A stretch of DNA of 62,903 bases, taken from NCBI GenBank assembly GCA_934574045.1, contig CAKTMK010000010.1, positions 1 to 62,903 of the forward strand. Reading direction: 5' to 3'. The notes beneath the pieces were generated by a model. That model ran no database searches, was not told the origin of the DNA, and worked only from the letters and a program-made list of their open reading frames with translations. Positions 33,983 to 41,378 of the stretch are shown here, piece after piece (within the stretch, counting starts at the first letter, position 1; each line of letters opens with the position of its first letter). Made by a program: the position numbers and the translations under genes. Source of the DNA: an uncultured Oscillibacter sp. GTDB taxonomy: Bacteria; Bacillota; Clostridia; Oscillospirales; Oscillospiraceae.

Positions 33983-34215
33983 AAAAAAGACGCTCCCGTC
34001 CCCTGATTTTGGGACGAGAGCGGAAAAGCGCTTCGTGGTGCCACCCAAATTCAAGCGGCGCGTCGCCGCTCCTTTCGGCCTCCGTTGGCGCGGGGAGGGT
34101 CCGCGGGCGTTTCCGCCCCCGCTCAGCCGCTGTCCTTGGCCCGCTCCTGCCGAAACGCTCTCAGCCAAAGGCGTTTCTCTCTGTAAGGCGGCCGGCGGGT
34201 TACTGCTGCGGCGTC
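33983..34215 (-). promoter_or_regulatory. T-box riboswitch of the hisS-aspS operon, predicted to read tRNA-Asp
   Basis: On the minus strand the conserved T-box is GGGTGGCACCACG (near 34034-34047). It is followed by the terminator CGCTCTCGTCCC / GGGACGGGAGCG and six T (33983-34022). The variable base in TGGC pairs with discriminator G73: tRNA-Asp has G73, whereas tRNA-His has C73. A GAC triplet at 34134-34132 is a candidate Asp specifier. Stem I was not folded, so its upstream limit is approximate. A GC-rich hairpin (33948-33975) lies between the terminator and hisS. No promoter is clear, and read-through from mgsA is possible. Confidence 0.82.
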
Positions 34216-34242
34216 CGCGCGGTATTCAGCTCCGCCCGCCGG

Positions 34243-34659
34243 TCAGGCCGGCGTGCGGTTGTTCTTGGGGTTGACGATGTCGCGCCAGTCCAGATCGCCC
34301 CGGGCAAGGCCCAGAATCAGCATTTCCGCCGTGGCGATGTTGCTGGCATAGGGGATGTTGTTCTGGTCGCACAGGCGGGAGATGTAGGTCACATCCTCGG
34401 CCATGCTGGGGCTGTTGGGATCGTCGAAAAACAGGACCAGATCGATCTCGTTATAGGCGATGCGGGCGCCGATCTGCTGGCAGCCGCCGTGGGCAAAGGA
34501 GAGGAAGCAGTGGATGTCCAGTCCCGTGGCCTCGGCCACCATATTTCCCGTGGTGTTGGTGGCAAAGAGGGTGTGCTTGGAGAGGATGCCGGCGTACGCC
34601 GTGCAGAACTGGACCATCAGGTCTTTCCGGTTGTCGTGGGACATCAGTGCAATATTCAT
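34243..34659 (-). CDS. mgsA: Methylglyoxal synthase
   Basis: Converts dihydroxyacetone phosphate to methylglyoxal and phosphate, a glycolytic bypass. The 138-residue protein has the family blocks MSHDNRKDLMVQF (His8), LFATNTTGNMV, SFAHGGCQQIGARI and NEIDLVLFFDDPNSP with the catalytic Asp. Length is that of the bacterial enzymes. It is 15 nt downstream of minD and likely shares its transcript, a pairing also seen in other clostridia. Confidence 0.93.
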   Translation of the reverse strand: MNIALMSHDNRKDLMVQFCTAYAGILSKHTLFATNTTGNMVAEATGLDIHCFLSFAHGGCQQIGARIAYNEIDLVLFFDDPNSPSMAEDVTYISRLCDQNNIPYASNIATAEMLILGLARGDLDWRDIVNPKNNRTPA

Positions 34660-34674
34660 CAGAAAGGCTCCTTT

Positions 34675-35418
34675 CTATTTTATCCGCATCAGGGGGACCC
34701 GTTCGCCCATCAGCCGCCGGGCAATGTTCCGGTATGCGGCGGCGGCAAGGTTGTCGTCCGTCAGCAGTAAGGGAACGCCCCGGTTCAGCGCCAGCGGAAG
34801 GCCGTCGTCCTCCGGCACCACGCCGATCAGCGGCAGGCCCGCGGCGTCGATGGCGTCGTCGATGGTGGCGTGCATATTGTGCAGGAGCTTCCGCCGCACC
34901 CGGTTGACCACCAGATGCAGTTTTCCACGGGGGAAGGAGGAAAGCTCCATGACCGTGTGCTGCGCGTCCCGCAGGGACGCGGCGTCCGACGTGGTGACCA
35001 CCACGCACCGGTCCGCGCCGCAGACCGCAAGGCGGAAGCCGCCGTCCAGTCCCGCAGGGGCGTCCAGCAGGCAGTAATCATACCGCTCCCGGACGGTCTC
35101 CAGCAGGGCGCGGAACTGCGCTTCCTCCACCGGGCGGCCCCGGCTTCGCACCGGGGCGGTGAGCAGGTCCAGCGAGGGGAGGGCGGACTGGCGGACCACC
35201 GCGTCCTCCAGACGGCAGCGCGCCTGTGCCACGTCGGAAAAGTCCATCAACGCCTTGTCGGTCAGCCCCAGCGCAAGATCCAGATTGCGAAGCCCCACGT
35301 CGCAGTCGATGCACAGCACACGCTTTCCCGCCTGCGCCATGGCGGAGCCGACGCCCGCGGCGAACGAGGTCTTTCCCGTTCCTCCCTTGCCGGAGACGAC
35401 GGCGATACATTCTCCCAT
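34675..35418 (-). CDS. minD: MinD-like septum-site/ParA-superfamily ATPase
   Basis: A membrane-cycling ATPase that positions the division septum in classical Min systems. The 247 residues start MGECIAVVSGKGGTGKTSFA, with the deviant Walker A lysine, then CDVGLRNLDLALG, the switch-II-type LLDAPAGLDGGF, and a C-terminal amphipathic, basic end (YRNIARRLMGERVPLMRIK) that could bind membrane. AGAGGTG precedes the ATG. No minC, minE or divIVA lies nearby. It could instead be a MinD-related ATPase with another partner. Confidence 0.82.
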   Translation of the reverse strand: MGECIAVVSGKGGTGKTSFAAGVGSAMAQAGKRVLCIDCDVGLRNLDLALGLTDKALMDFSDVAQARCRLEDAVVRQSALPSLDLLTAPVRSRGRPVEEAQFRALLETVRERYDYCLLDAPAGLDGGFRLAVCGADRCVVVTTSDAASLRDAQHTVMELSSFPRGKLHLVVNRVRRKLLHNMHATIDDAIDAAGLPLIGVVPEDDGLPLALNRGVPLLLTDDNLAAAAYRNIARRLMGERVPLMRIK

Positions 35419-35442
35419 CCGGATCACCTCTTTTATAACCTG

Positions 35443-35471
35443 ATTTTACAGGAAAAATCCACAGAAAGCAA
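35443..35471 (-). promoter_or_regulatory. minD-mgsA promoter
   Basis: TTGCTT, 17 nt, TAAAAT on the minus strand, 25 nt before the minD ATG. Confidence 0.65.
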
Positions 35472-35522
35472 AGCAAATTCCGCGTATTTCACTGGGAATT
35501 TCAAAGTTTTCCCGCTCTGCCC

Positions 35523-36218
35523 TCACAGCGGGGCCTTTTTGATCTTGGCAAAGGGGCGGGGATACTTGGGCGGCGTGGGCTTCACTTTTTCGATAAGGAC
35601 CGCCCGGTGGGTGATCTCCGTGCCGGGAATGACATAATCCTGCACGGCGGCGATCCGTCCGCCCAGCACGGACACGGCCCGGCCTGCGGCGTCCAGCTCC
35701 TCCACGGCGCCGACGGACTTCATGGCGATGAACGTTCCGCCAACCTTTACCAGCGGCAGGCAAAGCTCCGCCAGCATGGGCAGGGAGGCCACGGCGCGGG
35801 AGACCGCCGCGTCAAAGCGCTCCCGGTTCCCGGCGGCAAACTCCTCCGCCCGGGCGTGTACGCACGCAGCGTCGGAAAGGCCAAGCGCGTCGCAGACCTC
35901 CTGTAAAAACGCGACGCGCTTGCCCAGGGAGTCCAGCAGCGTCACGCGGACGCTTGGCTCCACGATGCGGATGGGCAGGCCCGGAAAGCCCGCGCCGGTC
36001 CCAACGTCCACCAGCGTCTTGCCCCGCAGGTCTGTCAGCGTCAGCAGGGCGGCACTGTCCAGAAAGTGGAGCCGGGCCACCTCCGCCGGGTCCGTGATGG
36101 CCGTCAGGTTCATCACCCGGTTCTTTTCCTCCAGCAGCGTGGCGTAGCGCAGGAGCTGGGGCACACAGTCCGCCGGCAGTCCCAGCGCGGCGAGGCCGGA
36201 GCGTAAGATCTCCTCCAT
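35523..36218 (-). CDS. rsmG: 16S rRNA (guanine-N7)-methyltransferase G
   Basis: Methylates G527 of 16S rRNA (E. coli numbering) with S-adenosylmethionine. The 231 residues contain the SAM loop TLVDVGTGAGFPGLPI, then VTLLDSLGKRVAFL and AVSRAVASLPMLAEL. Loss of this gene gives low-level streptomycin resistance in other bacteria. It begins 1 nt after mscL ends. In many Firmicutes it sits with mnmG and parA; here it follows mscL. Confidence 0.95.
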   Translation of the reverse strand: MEEILRSGLAALGLPADCVPQLLRYATLLEEKNRVMNLTAITDPAEVARLHFLDSAALLTLTDLRGKTLVDVGTGAGFPGLPIRIVEPSVRVTLLDSLGKRVAFLQEVCDALGLSDAACVHARAEEFAAGNRERFDAAVSRAVASLPMLAELCLPLVKVGGTFIAMKSVGAVEELDAAGRAVSVLGGRIAAVQDYVIPGTEITHRAVLIEKVKPTPPKYPRPFAKIKKAPL

Positions 36219-36219
36219 C

Positions 36220-36639
36220 TTATTTCTCTTTCAGAAGGTCCCGGATCTCCGTCAGCAGCTTTTCCTCGTTGGACGGCTCCGGCGGCTCCTCCGGTTCCTC
36301 CTCCTGCTTCTTCGCCAGCTTGTCGTGGAACGTGTTCAGCGTCTTGACGATGCAGAACACCACGAGGGCCATAATGAGGAAGTTCAGGACGGCGTTGATG
36401 AAATTGCCCAGCATCAGGTCGCCGCCGCCGGGGAGGGAGAAGGACAGGCTGGACAGGTCGGAGCTTCCCCCGGTGAAGATGCCGAGGATGGGGTTGATGA
36501 TGTCGCTGACCAGAGAATCGGCAATGGATTTGAACGCGCCGCCGATGATGACGCCGACGGCCATGTCCATCACGTTGCCCCGGGCGATGAACTGCTTGAA
36601 TTCGCTCACGAAGCCCTTTGCTTTTTCGGTGGTTGACAT
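36220..36639 (-). CDS. mscL: Large-conductance mechanosensitive channel
   Basis: A stretch-activated pore that releases solutes on hypo-osmotic shock. The 139-residue protein has the family start (EKAKGFVSEFKQFIARGNVM), the first pore helix (DMAVGVIIGGAFKSIADSLV), a periplasm-side loop with Gly/Ser, the second helix (FINAVLNFLIMALVVFCIVK) and an acidic-basic C-terminal bundle (EEEPEEPPEPSNEEKLLTEI). AAGGAG lies 7 nt before the ATG at MSTTEK, which is preferred over an upstream in-frame start. Co-transcribed with rsmG. Confidence 0.95.
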   Translation of the reverse strand: MSTTEKAKGFVSEFKQFIARGNVMDMAVGVIIGGAFKSIADSLVSDIINPILGIFTGGSSDLSSLSFSLPGGGDLMLGNFINAVLNFLIMALVVFCIVKTLNTFHDKLAKKQEEEPEEPPEPSNEEKLLTEIRDLLKEK

Positions 36640-36797
36640 AAGGCGTCTCCTTCTTGTCACGTAAAAATTTGTAGGCTCTGAAACCGCTGCGCCCCAACGG
36701 ATTCCGGCGTCTGACCGGAATGAAGCCGTTTTGACGGGGGAAAATGATCGTGAACCCGTTTCGCGGGCGTTCCAGCGGCTCCAAACGGGTGATCCGC

Positions 36798-36826
36798 TTT
36801 GTAATATTTCTACAGAATATTACAAA
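36798..36826 (-). repeat. A+T-rich inverted repeat downstream of serS
   Basis: TTTGTAATATT and its complement around a 7-nt loop, in the 211-nt serS-mscL gap. It ends 24 nt from the serS stop and, read on the minus strand, gives no long U tract. A second small repeat (ATTCCGG...CCGGAAT, about 36703-36723) lies nearer mscL. No gene is visible in the gap. Confidence 0.45.
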
Positions 36827-36850
36827 ACGGCATTGGCTGGAGAAAACGGC

Positions 36851-38155
36851 TCAGTGCTTGGGGATCAGCTTCTCCGTCCCGCCCATGTAGGGCTGGAGCA
36901 CCTTGGGGATGAGGACGGAGCCGTCGGCTTGGAGGTTGTTCTCCAAAAGCGCGATCAGCATCCGGGGCGGCGCCACGCAGGTGTTGTTCAGCGTGTGGCA
37001 GAGCTGCATTTTGCCGTCCTTGTCCTTGTAGCGGATGCGCAGGCGGCGGGCCTGAGCGTCGCCCAGATTGGAGCAGGAGCAGACCTCGAAATATTTCTGC
37101 TGGCGGGGAGACCACGCCTCGATGTCGCAGGACTTGACCTTCAGGTCGGCCAGATCGCCGGAGCAGCACTCCAGCTGGCGCACGGGGATGTCCATGGAGC
37201 GGAACAGCTCAACGGAGTATTTCCAGAGCTGCTCATACCACGCCTTGGATTCCTCCGGCTTGCAGACCACGATCATCTCCTGCTTTTCAAACTGGTGGAT
37301 GCGGTAGATGCCCCGCTCCTCGATGCCGTGGGCGCCCTTTTCCTTGCGGAAGCAGGGAGAGTAGGAGGTCAGCGTCTGGGGCAGGGAGGCTTCAGGCAGC
37401 ACCTGATCGATGAACCGGCCGATCATGGAGTGCTCGGACGTGCCAATCAGGTAGAGATCCTCGCCCTCGATCTTGTACATCATGCCGTCCATATCCGTCT
37501 GGCTCATGACGCCCTCCACCACGTTGCCGTGGATCATGAAGGGGGGGATGCAGTAGGTGAAGCCCTTGCCGATCATGAAGTCGCGGCCGTAGGCCAGCAC
37601 GGCCTCGTGCAGGCGGGCGATGTCGCCCAGCAGATAGTAAAAGCCGTTGCCGGACACACGGCCCGCGGCGTCCATGTCGATGCCGTCGAAGGACTCCATG
37701 ATCTGGGTGTGATAGGGGATCTCAAAGTCGGGGACCTTCGCTTCGCCGAAGCGCTGGACCTCCACATTGCAGGAGTCGTCCGGCCCGATGGGCACGGACT
37801 CATCGATCATCTGGGGGATGACCATCATCCGCTTGCGCAGCTCCTCGTCCAGCTCTGTCTCCTGCTTCTCCAGCTCGGCAAGACGGGCGGCGTCGTCCGT
37901 CACCTGTTTCTTGACGGCCTCGGCCTCAGCCAGCTTGCTGGGGTCCTTCTTGGCCTGCCCCATCAGGATGCCGACCTGCTTGCTCAGGCGGTTGCGCCCG
38001 GCGCGGAGCTGGTCGGCCTCGGCAATGGCGGCGCGGCGCTTCGCGTCCAGCTCGATTACCTCGTCCACCAGCGGCAGCTTGGCGTCCTGAAACTTCTTCT
38101 TGATGTTTTCCTTGACTGCGTCCGGATTTTCCCGGATAAATTTGATGTCCAGCAT
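36851..38155 (-). CDS. serS: Seryl-tRNA synthetase
   Basis: Charges tRNA-Ser (and tRNA-Sec where present). The 434 residues have the N-terminal coiled-coil arm (about 28-110) that grips the long variable arm of tRNA-Ser, then motif 2 (SPCFRKEKGAHGIEERGIYRIHQFEK) and motif 3 (NNTCVAPPRMLIALLEN). AAAAGGAG lies 10 nt before the ATG. It follows the coiled-coil membrane gene and parB on the same strand, with an 84-nt gap that shows no T-box. Confidence 0.96.
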   Translation of the reverse strand: MLDIKFIRENPDAVKENIKKKFQDAKLPLVDEVIELDAKRRAAIAEADQLRAGRNRLSKQVGILMGQAKKDPSKLAEAEAVKKQVTDDAARLAELEKQETELDEELRKRMMVIPQMIDESVPIGPDDSCNVEVQRFGEAKVPDFEIPYHTQIMESFDGIDMDAAGRVSGNGFYYLLGDIARLHEAVLAYGRDFMIGKGFTYCIPPFMIHGNVVEGVMSQTDMDGMMYKIEGEDLYLIGTSEHSMIGRFIDQVLPEASLPQTLTSYSPCFRKEKGAHGIEERGIYRIHQFEKQEMIVVCKPEESKAWYEQLWKYSVELFRSMDIPVRQLECCSGDLADLKVKSCDIEAWSPRQQKYFEVCSCSNLGDAQARRLRIRYKDKDGKMQLCHTLNNTCVAPPRMLIALLENNLQADGSVLIPKVLQPYMGGTEKLIPKH

Positions 38156-38239
38156 AGTTATTTTCTCCTTTTAGACCGCAGGGGCCTGATTGACTGAAAT
38201 GAGCGGCGGGGTATCTGCTTTCCGCGCCCGCCGGGGGAC

Positions 38240-38773
38240 TTACTGCGCCGACATAACGGCTTCCTTGAGCTGCTGATACCGCTGCGCGGGGGAGACGACG
38301 GAGCCAATGGCGTCCCGGGAGAGCAGAGCGGGCTGGCCGCTGTCCTCCATGGACTGGATGGTCTCCCGGCAGGCGTCCAGCTCCCGGGCGGAGTACTGCT
38401 GCTGCAGAGTGTACAGCGCCAGCAGCGCACGGGTCCGGTCGCCCTCGGCCTCCGCGGCCTTCTGGCCCTCGCTGAGCTGATCCTGAAGATCCTCGATCTG
38501 TTTTGCGGCTTCGTCAAGCTGGTCCTGAAGCTGCATATTCCGGTCCTGACTTTCCTGAAGCTCCTTGAGTGTGGAGACGGAGCTTTGCAGCGAGCCGATT
38601 ACCTCTTCATTGCTGCGCTGGTGCATCAGGAACGAAAACGCCATCAGCAGAAACGCGACAATAAACAGGATCATGATATAGACGATGACGGGCTTGTTCT
38701 TCTGCCCGGCGGAGGGGGTCTCCGGCGCGGGGGCGGCGTCTGGAGCGCCTTCGCTTCGCTTTTGCAGTTTCAT
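38240..38773 (-). CDS. Membrane-anchored coiled-coil protein of unknown function
   Basis: I do not recognise a named family. The 177 residues have a short Pro/Ala-rich cytoplasmic N-terminus, one membrane helix (about 28-50, VIVYIMILFIVAFLLMAFSF) and an outer part that begins as a long coiled coil (about 55-112, rich in Glu/Gln/Leu) followed by a helical C-terminal domain (ARELDACRETIQSMEDSG). Its start is 13 nt from the parB stop, so it is co-transcribed with parAB. An envelope or division role is plausible but is inference from context. Confidence 0.78.
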   Translation of the reverse strand: MKLQKRSEGAPDAAPAPETPSAGQKNKPVIVYIMILFIVAFLLMAFSFLMHQRSNEEVIGSLQSSVSTLKELQESQDRNMQLQDQLDEAAKQIEDLQDQLSEGQKAAEAEGDRTRALLALYTLQQQYSARELDACRETIQSMEDSGQPALLSRDAIGSVVSPAQRYQQLKEAVMSAQ

Positions 38774-38786
38774 ATTGGGATGTTCC

Positions 38787-39671
38787 TCACTTCTGTTCGG
38801 ACTTGGCCCGGCGGATCTTCAAAAGCGCCAGCGCTTCCAGAAGATCGTTCAGGTCGTCCATTCCGTAGTATTCCAATTCCACGCGGCCCTTTTTCCGGCC
38901 CGTGACGATCCGGACGCCCCGGCCCAGCCGGGAAGCCAGATCCTTCTGCGCCTCAGCGGCGTAGTCCACCTTGTCGGCAGGCTCGTCCGCGGGCATTTCC
39001 TTTTCAGCGGTCAGCTTTTTGACTAGAGCTTCCGTCTGCCGGACGGATAGCCCGCCGGCCACCACGGAGCGGGCGGCCTGCTCCTGCACGTCGGCAGGCA
39101 GCGTGAGCAGCGCCCGGGCATGTCCGGCGGAGAGAGAACCGTCCTCCACCATCGCCCGGACGGCGGGGCAGAGGGTCAGCAGGCGCAGCGCGTTGGCCAC
39201 GGCGCTGCGGGACTTGCCCACAGCCTCGGCGGCCTCCTCCTGCGTCATGTGATAGATCTGCACGAGGGACTGAAAGCCTGCCGCTTCCTCCATGGGATTC
39301 AGGTCCTCGCGCTGGAGGTTTTCGATCATGGCCAGCTCCGCGGCTTTCCGGTCGTCGGCCTCGATCACCACCACCGGCACCTCGCTCAGCCCCGCCAGAC
39401 GGGCGGCGCGCCAGCGGCGCTCTCCGGCCACAATCTGATAATAGCCGGAGGACAGCTTGCGGACGGTGAGCGGCTGGATGATCCCGTGGCGGCGGATGGA
39501 GTCCGCCAGATCGTTCAGCGCATCCTCGTCAAAGGTTTTTCGCGGCTGTCCGGAGCAGCTTTCCACCTGAGAGATCGGAAGGGAGAAGGTGCCGGAGGTC
39601 TCCGTTTTCAGCACATCGTCCCCCAGCAGGGCGCCGAGACCGCGTCCAAGCCCGGACTTTTGCAGTGCCAT
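38787..39671 (-). CDS. parB: Chromosome partitioning protein ParB (Spo0J)
   Basis: CTP-dependent DNA clamp that loads at parS, spreads, and recruits SMC for chromosome segregation. The 294 residues show the N-terminal KSGLGRGLGALLG (ParA-stimulating), the CTP-binding motifs (GQPRKTFDEDAL, AGERRWRAARLAG, ENLQREDLNPMEEA), the helix-turn-helix (TQEEAAEAVGKSRSAVANALRLLTL) and a C-terminal dimer domain. Three matching parS sites are in the window. It follows parA by 18 nt. Confidence 0.96.
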   Translation of the reverse strand: MALQKSGLGRGLGALLGDDVLKTETSGTFSLPISQVESCSGQPRKTFDEDALNDLADSIRRHGIIQPLTVRKLSSGYYQIVAGERRWRAARLAGLSEVPVVVIEADDRKAAELAMIENLQREDLNPMEEAAGFQSLVQIYHMTQEEAAEAVGKSRSAVANALRLLTLCPAVRAMVEDGSLSAGHARALLTLPADVQEQAARSVVAGGLSVRQTEALVKKLTAEKEMPADEPADKVDYAAEAQKDLASRLGRGVRIVTGRKKGRVELEYYGMDDLNDLLEALALLKIRRAKSEQK

Positions 39672-39689
39672 AGCATATCCTTTCCAGAA

Positions 39690-40445
39690 TCAAAGATTCT
39701 TTTGTAAAAATTCAGCGGCCAGCGCGCTGTAAGCCTCCGCGCCTCGAGAGGTGCGGTCATAGGCGAAGATGGACTTTCCGTGGCTGGGTGCCTCCGAGAG
39801 CCGGACGTTCCGGGGGATCACGGTGGCGTACACCTTGCCAGGGAAGTAGTGCTTCACTTCCTCCGCCACCTGAAGCGCCAGATTCGTCCGCCCGTCAAAC
39901 ATGGTCAGAAGCACGCCCTCCAGCTCCAGATGGGGGTTGAGAGAGCGGCGCACGATGCGCACGGTGTTCATCAGGTCGCTCAGGCCCTCCAGCGCGAAGT
40001 ATTCGCCCTGCACCGGGACCAGAATGGAGTCCGCGGCGCACAGCGCGTTCAGCGTCAAAAGCTCCAGAGAGGGTGGGCAGTCAATGAAAATAAAATCATA
40101 GTCCGCCGCCAGCTGGCTCAGCGCGTCCCGCAGGAGGTACTCCCGGCGCTCCATGGCGATCAGCTCGATGCCGGCGCCTGCCAGCGCCTTGTTGGAGGGA
40201 AGTACATCCCCAAACTTCGTGGAGACAACGGCGTCCCTGGCCGGGACCTCGCCGATCACCACCTCATAAATGCCCTTGGACAGCGTTTTGTCCACGCCCA
40301 TGCCGGAGGTGGCATTCGCCTGCGGATCAAAATCGCACAGGAGCACTCTGCGTCCGCTCTCTTTGATGGCGGCGCACAGATTGACGCAGGAGGTGGTTTT
40401 CCCCACGCCGCCCTTTTGATTTACCACTGCGATCGTTTTTGCCAA
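39690..40445 (-). CDS. parA: Chromosome partitioning ATPase ParA (Soj)
   Basis: A nucleoid-binding ATPase that works with ParB/parS and, in Bacillus, regulates DnaA. The 251-residue protein starts at TTG (then AKTIAVVNQKGGVGKTT), the family start; the open frame upstream runs through the parS sites and is not coding. Deviant Walker A (KGGVGKTTS), CDFDPQANAT and FIDCPPSLELLTLNAL are all present. The ribosome site is weak. A strong promoter lies about 110 nt upstream. Confidence 0.95.
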   Translation of the reverse strand: MAKTIAVVNQKGGVGKTTSCVNLCAAIKESGRRVLLCDFDPQANATSGMGVDKTLSKGIYEVVIGEVPARDAVVSTKFGDVLPSNKALAGAGIELIAMERREYLLRDALSQLAADYDFIFIDCPPSLELLTLNALCAADSILVPVQGEYFALEGLSDLMNTVRIVRRSLNPHLELEGVLLTMFDGRTNLALQVAEEVKHYFPGKVYATVIPRNVRLSEAPSHGKSIFAYDRTSRGAEAYSALAAEFLQKNL

Positions 40446-40554
40446 TACAGCACCCGCTTTCCCTGAACAGCGGACAAAACCGCGCCGACGGGGCGGCCTG
40501 AACCGACTGTTGATGTGCAGAACGGCCAAAATCGGCCGCTTTTGCGCGGGTACT

Positions 40555-40583
40555 ATTATAACAAGATTCGCAGGTGGATTCAA
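40555..40583 (-). promoter_or_regulatory. parAB promoter
   Basis: TTGAAT, 17 nt, TATAAT with extended TGT, on the minus strand. It gives a leader of about 100 nt. The two parS sites lie 60 and 140 nt upstream of the -35, so ParB spreading could influence it. Confidence 0.8.
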
Positions 40584-40641
40584 GGCGCTGACCGCAGAAA
40601 AACAGAAATTTGCAAGAAAATTTGGAGCGCGCGCACAGGAA

Positions 40642-40657
40642 TGTTTCACGTGAAACA
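40642..40657. promoter_or_regulatory. parS: parS site upstream of parA (copy 2)
   Basis: TGTTTCACGTGAAACA, identical to the copy near recF. The symmetry extends to 24 bp (40638-40661). Confidence 0.93.
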
Positions 40658-40723
40658 TTCCCACGGAAAGCGACCTGCTCCGCAAGGGATAGCTCGCCGG
40701 AATGGACAGGACAGGCGGCAGGA

Positions 40724-40739
40724 TGTTTCACGTGAAACA
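40724..40739. promoter_or_regulatory. parS: parS site upstream of parA (copy 3), inside a 36-bp palindrome
   Basis: A third identical TGTTTCACGTGAAACA, 82 bp from copy 2. Here the dyad extends without mismatch over 36 bp (40714-40749), with GC-rich outer arms GGCGGCAGGA and complement. Confidence 0.93.
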
Positions 40740-40749
40740 TCCTGCCGCC

Positions 40750-41287
40750 GCAAACGCAGAGGAGGGGTACAGGGATAAGCGCGCCCGGACGGCTTGGGAC
40801 GGGGAGACACGTTTGCAAAGCGTCGGTGCGGGACAAAACCGGGAAGCCGGCGTGAGAGCTGCGGGGGAGGAGAGACCGGCAGATCCGATGGAAGTGAGCT
40901 TTATTGCGTAGGACGGGAGGGAAGAGAACATAGGGGCACCCGCAGTTATGGAAGTATACTCCCGCCGCGCGGGCGCAGGGGGAAAGGGAATAAATAATGG
41001 AGCTGAGACGCGCGGTCTTCTTTGCTCCCTGGCCTAAAAACGAATATCGCACGGTGGGAGACGGTATGACCGCCAAGGTAAGGCCGGGAAAAGCAATAGA
41101 AGAAACCTCGGCGGAAAAGGGCGGCGGATAAAGGATCAGTCGAAAAGTGAACAGGAAAAGAAATGCGGGCAGGAGCAGGACAAGGGGACGCGGGGGAACA
41201 AACTGGAGATGAGAGCGGCCATAGAACAAAAGAACAGCCAGAACCGGCTCTCAGAGCATCCTGCGGCGGGAAACGGCTATGCGGCAG
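40750..41287. other. Gene-poor, purine-rich stretch beside the parS sites
   Basis: About 540 nt (part of the 933-nt gap between parA and the GH13 gene) with no recognisable gene. The plus strand is rich in A and G, and G+C at codon-like third positions does not rise in any frame. The long minus-strand frame across it has random-looking, Pro/Ser/Phe-rich sequence and runs through both parS sites. It may be a loading platform for ParB rather than coding DNA. One short open frame with a ribosome site is listed separately. Confidence 0.5.
40997..41131 (+). CDS. Possible 44-residue protein (doubtful)
   Basis: An ATG with AAAGGG 8 nt upstream opens a frame starting MELRRAVFFAPWPKNEYRTV, ending KGGG. 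It is basic with no known motif. Third-base G+C is not clearly raised, which argues against coding. It could be transcribed from AGTATACT-like sequence near 40955, but no good -35 is seen. Listed only because it is the best-started frame in this gap. Confidence 0.2.
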   Translation: MELRRAVFFAPWPKNEYRTVGDGMTAKVRPGKAIEETSAEKGGG

Positions 41288-41323
41288 AAAAACCGGCTCT
41301 CCGCGCGACGCGCGGAGAGCCGG
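41288..41323 (-). terminator. Terminator of the GH13 gene
   Basis: CCGGCTCTCCGCG pairs perfectly with CGCGGAGAGCCGG (13 bp, short CGACG-type loop); the minus strand continues with TTTTT. Confidence 0.92.
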
Positions 41324-41378
41324 TACCGGAAAGGCTGTTCGATATGCTTCCACTCAGGCGGAAACGGCTTCCAGCCGG

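Noticed and set aside
40327..41229. A 300-codon minus-strand frame across the parS region
   Set aside because: Its Pro/Ser/Phe-rich sequence looks random, it is in a different frame from parA, and it translates a parS palindrome as MFHVKH.
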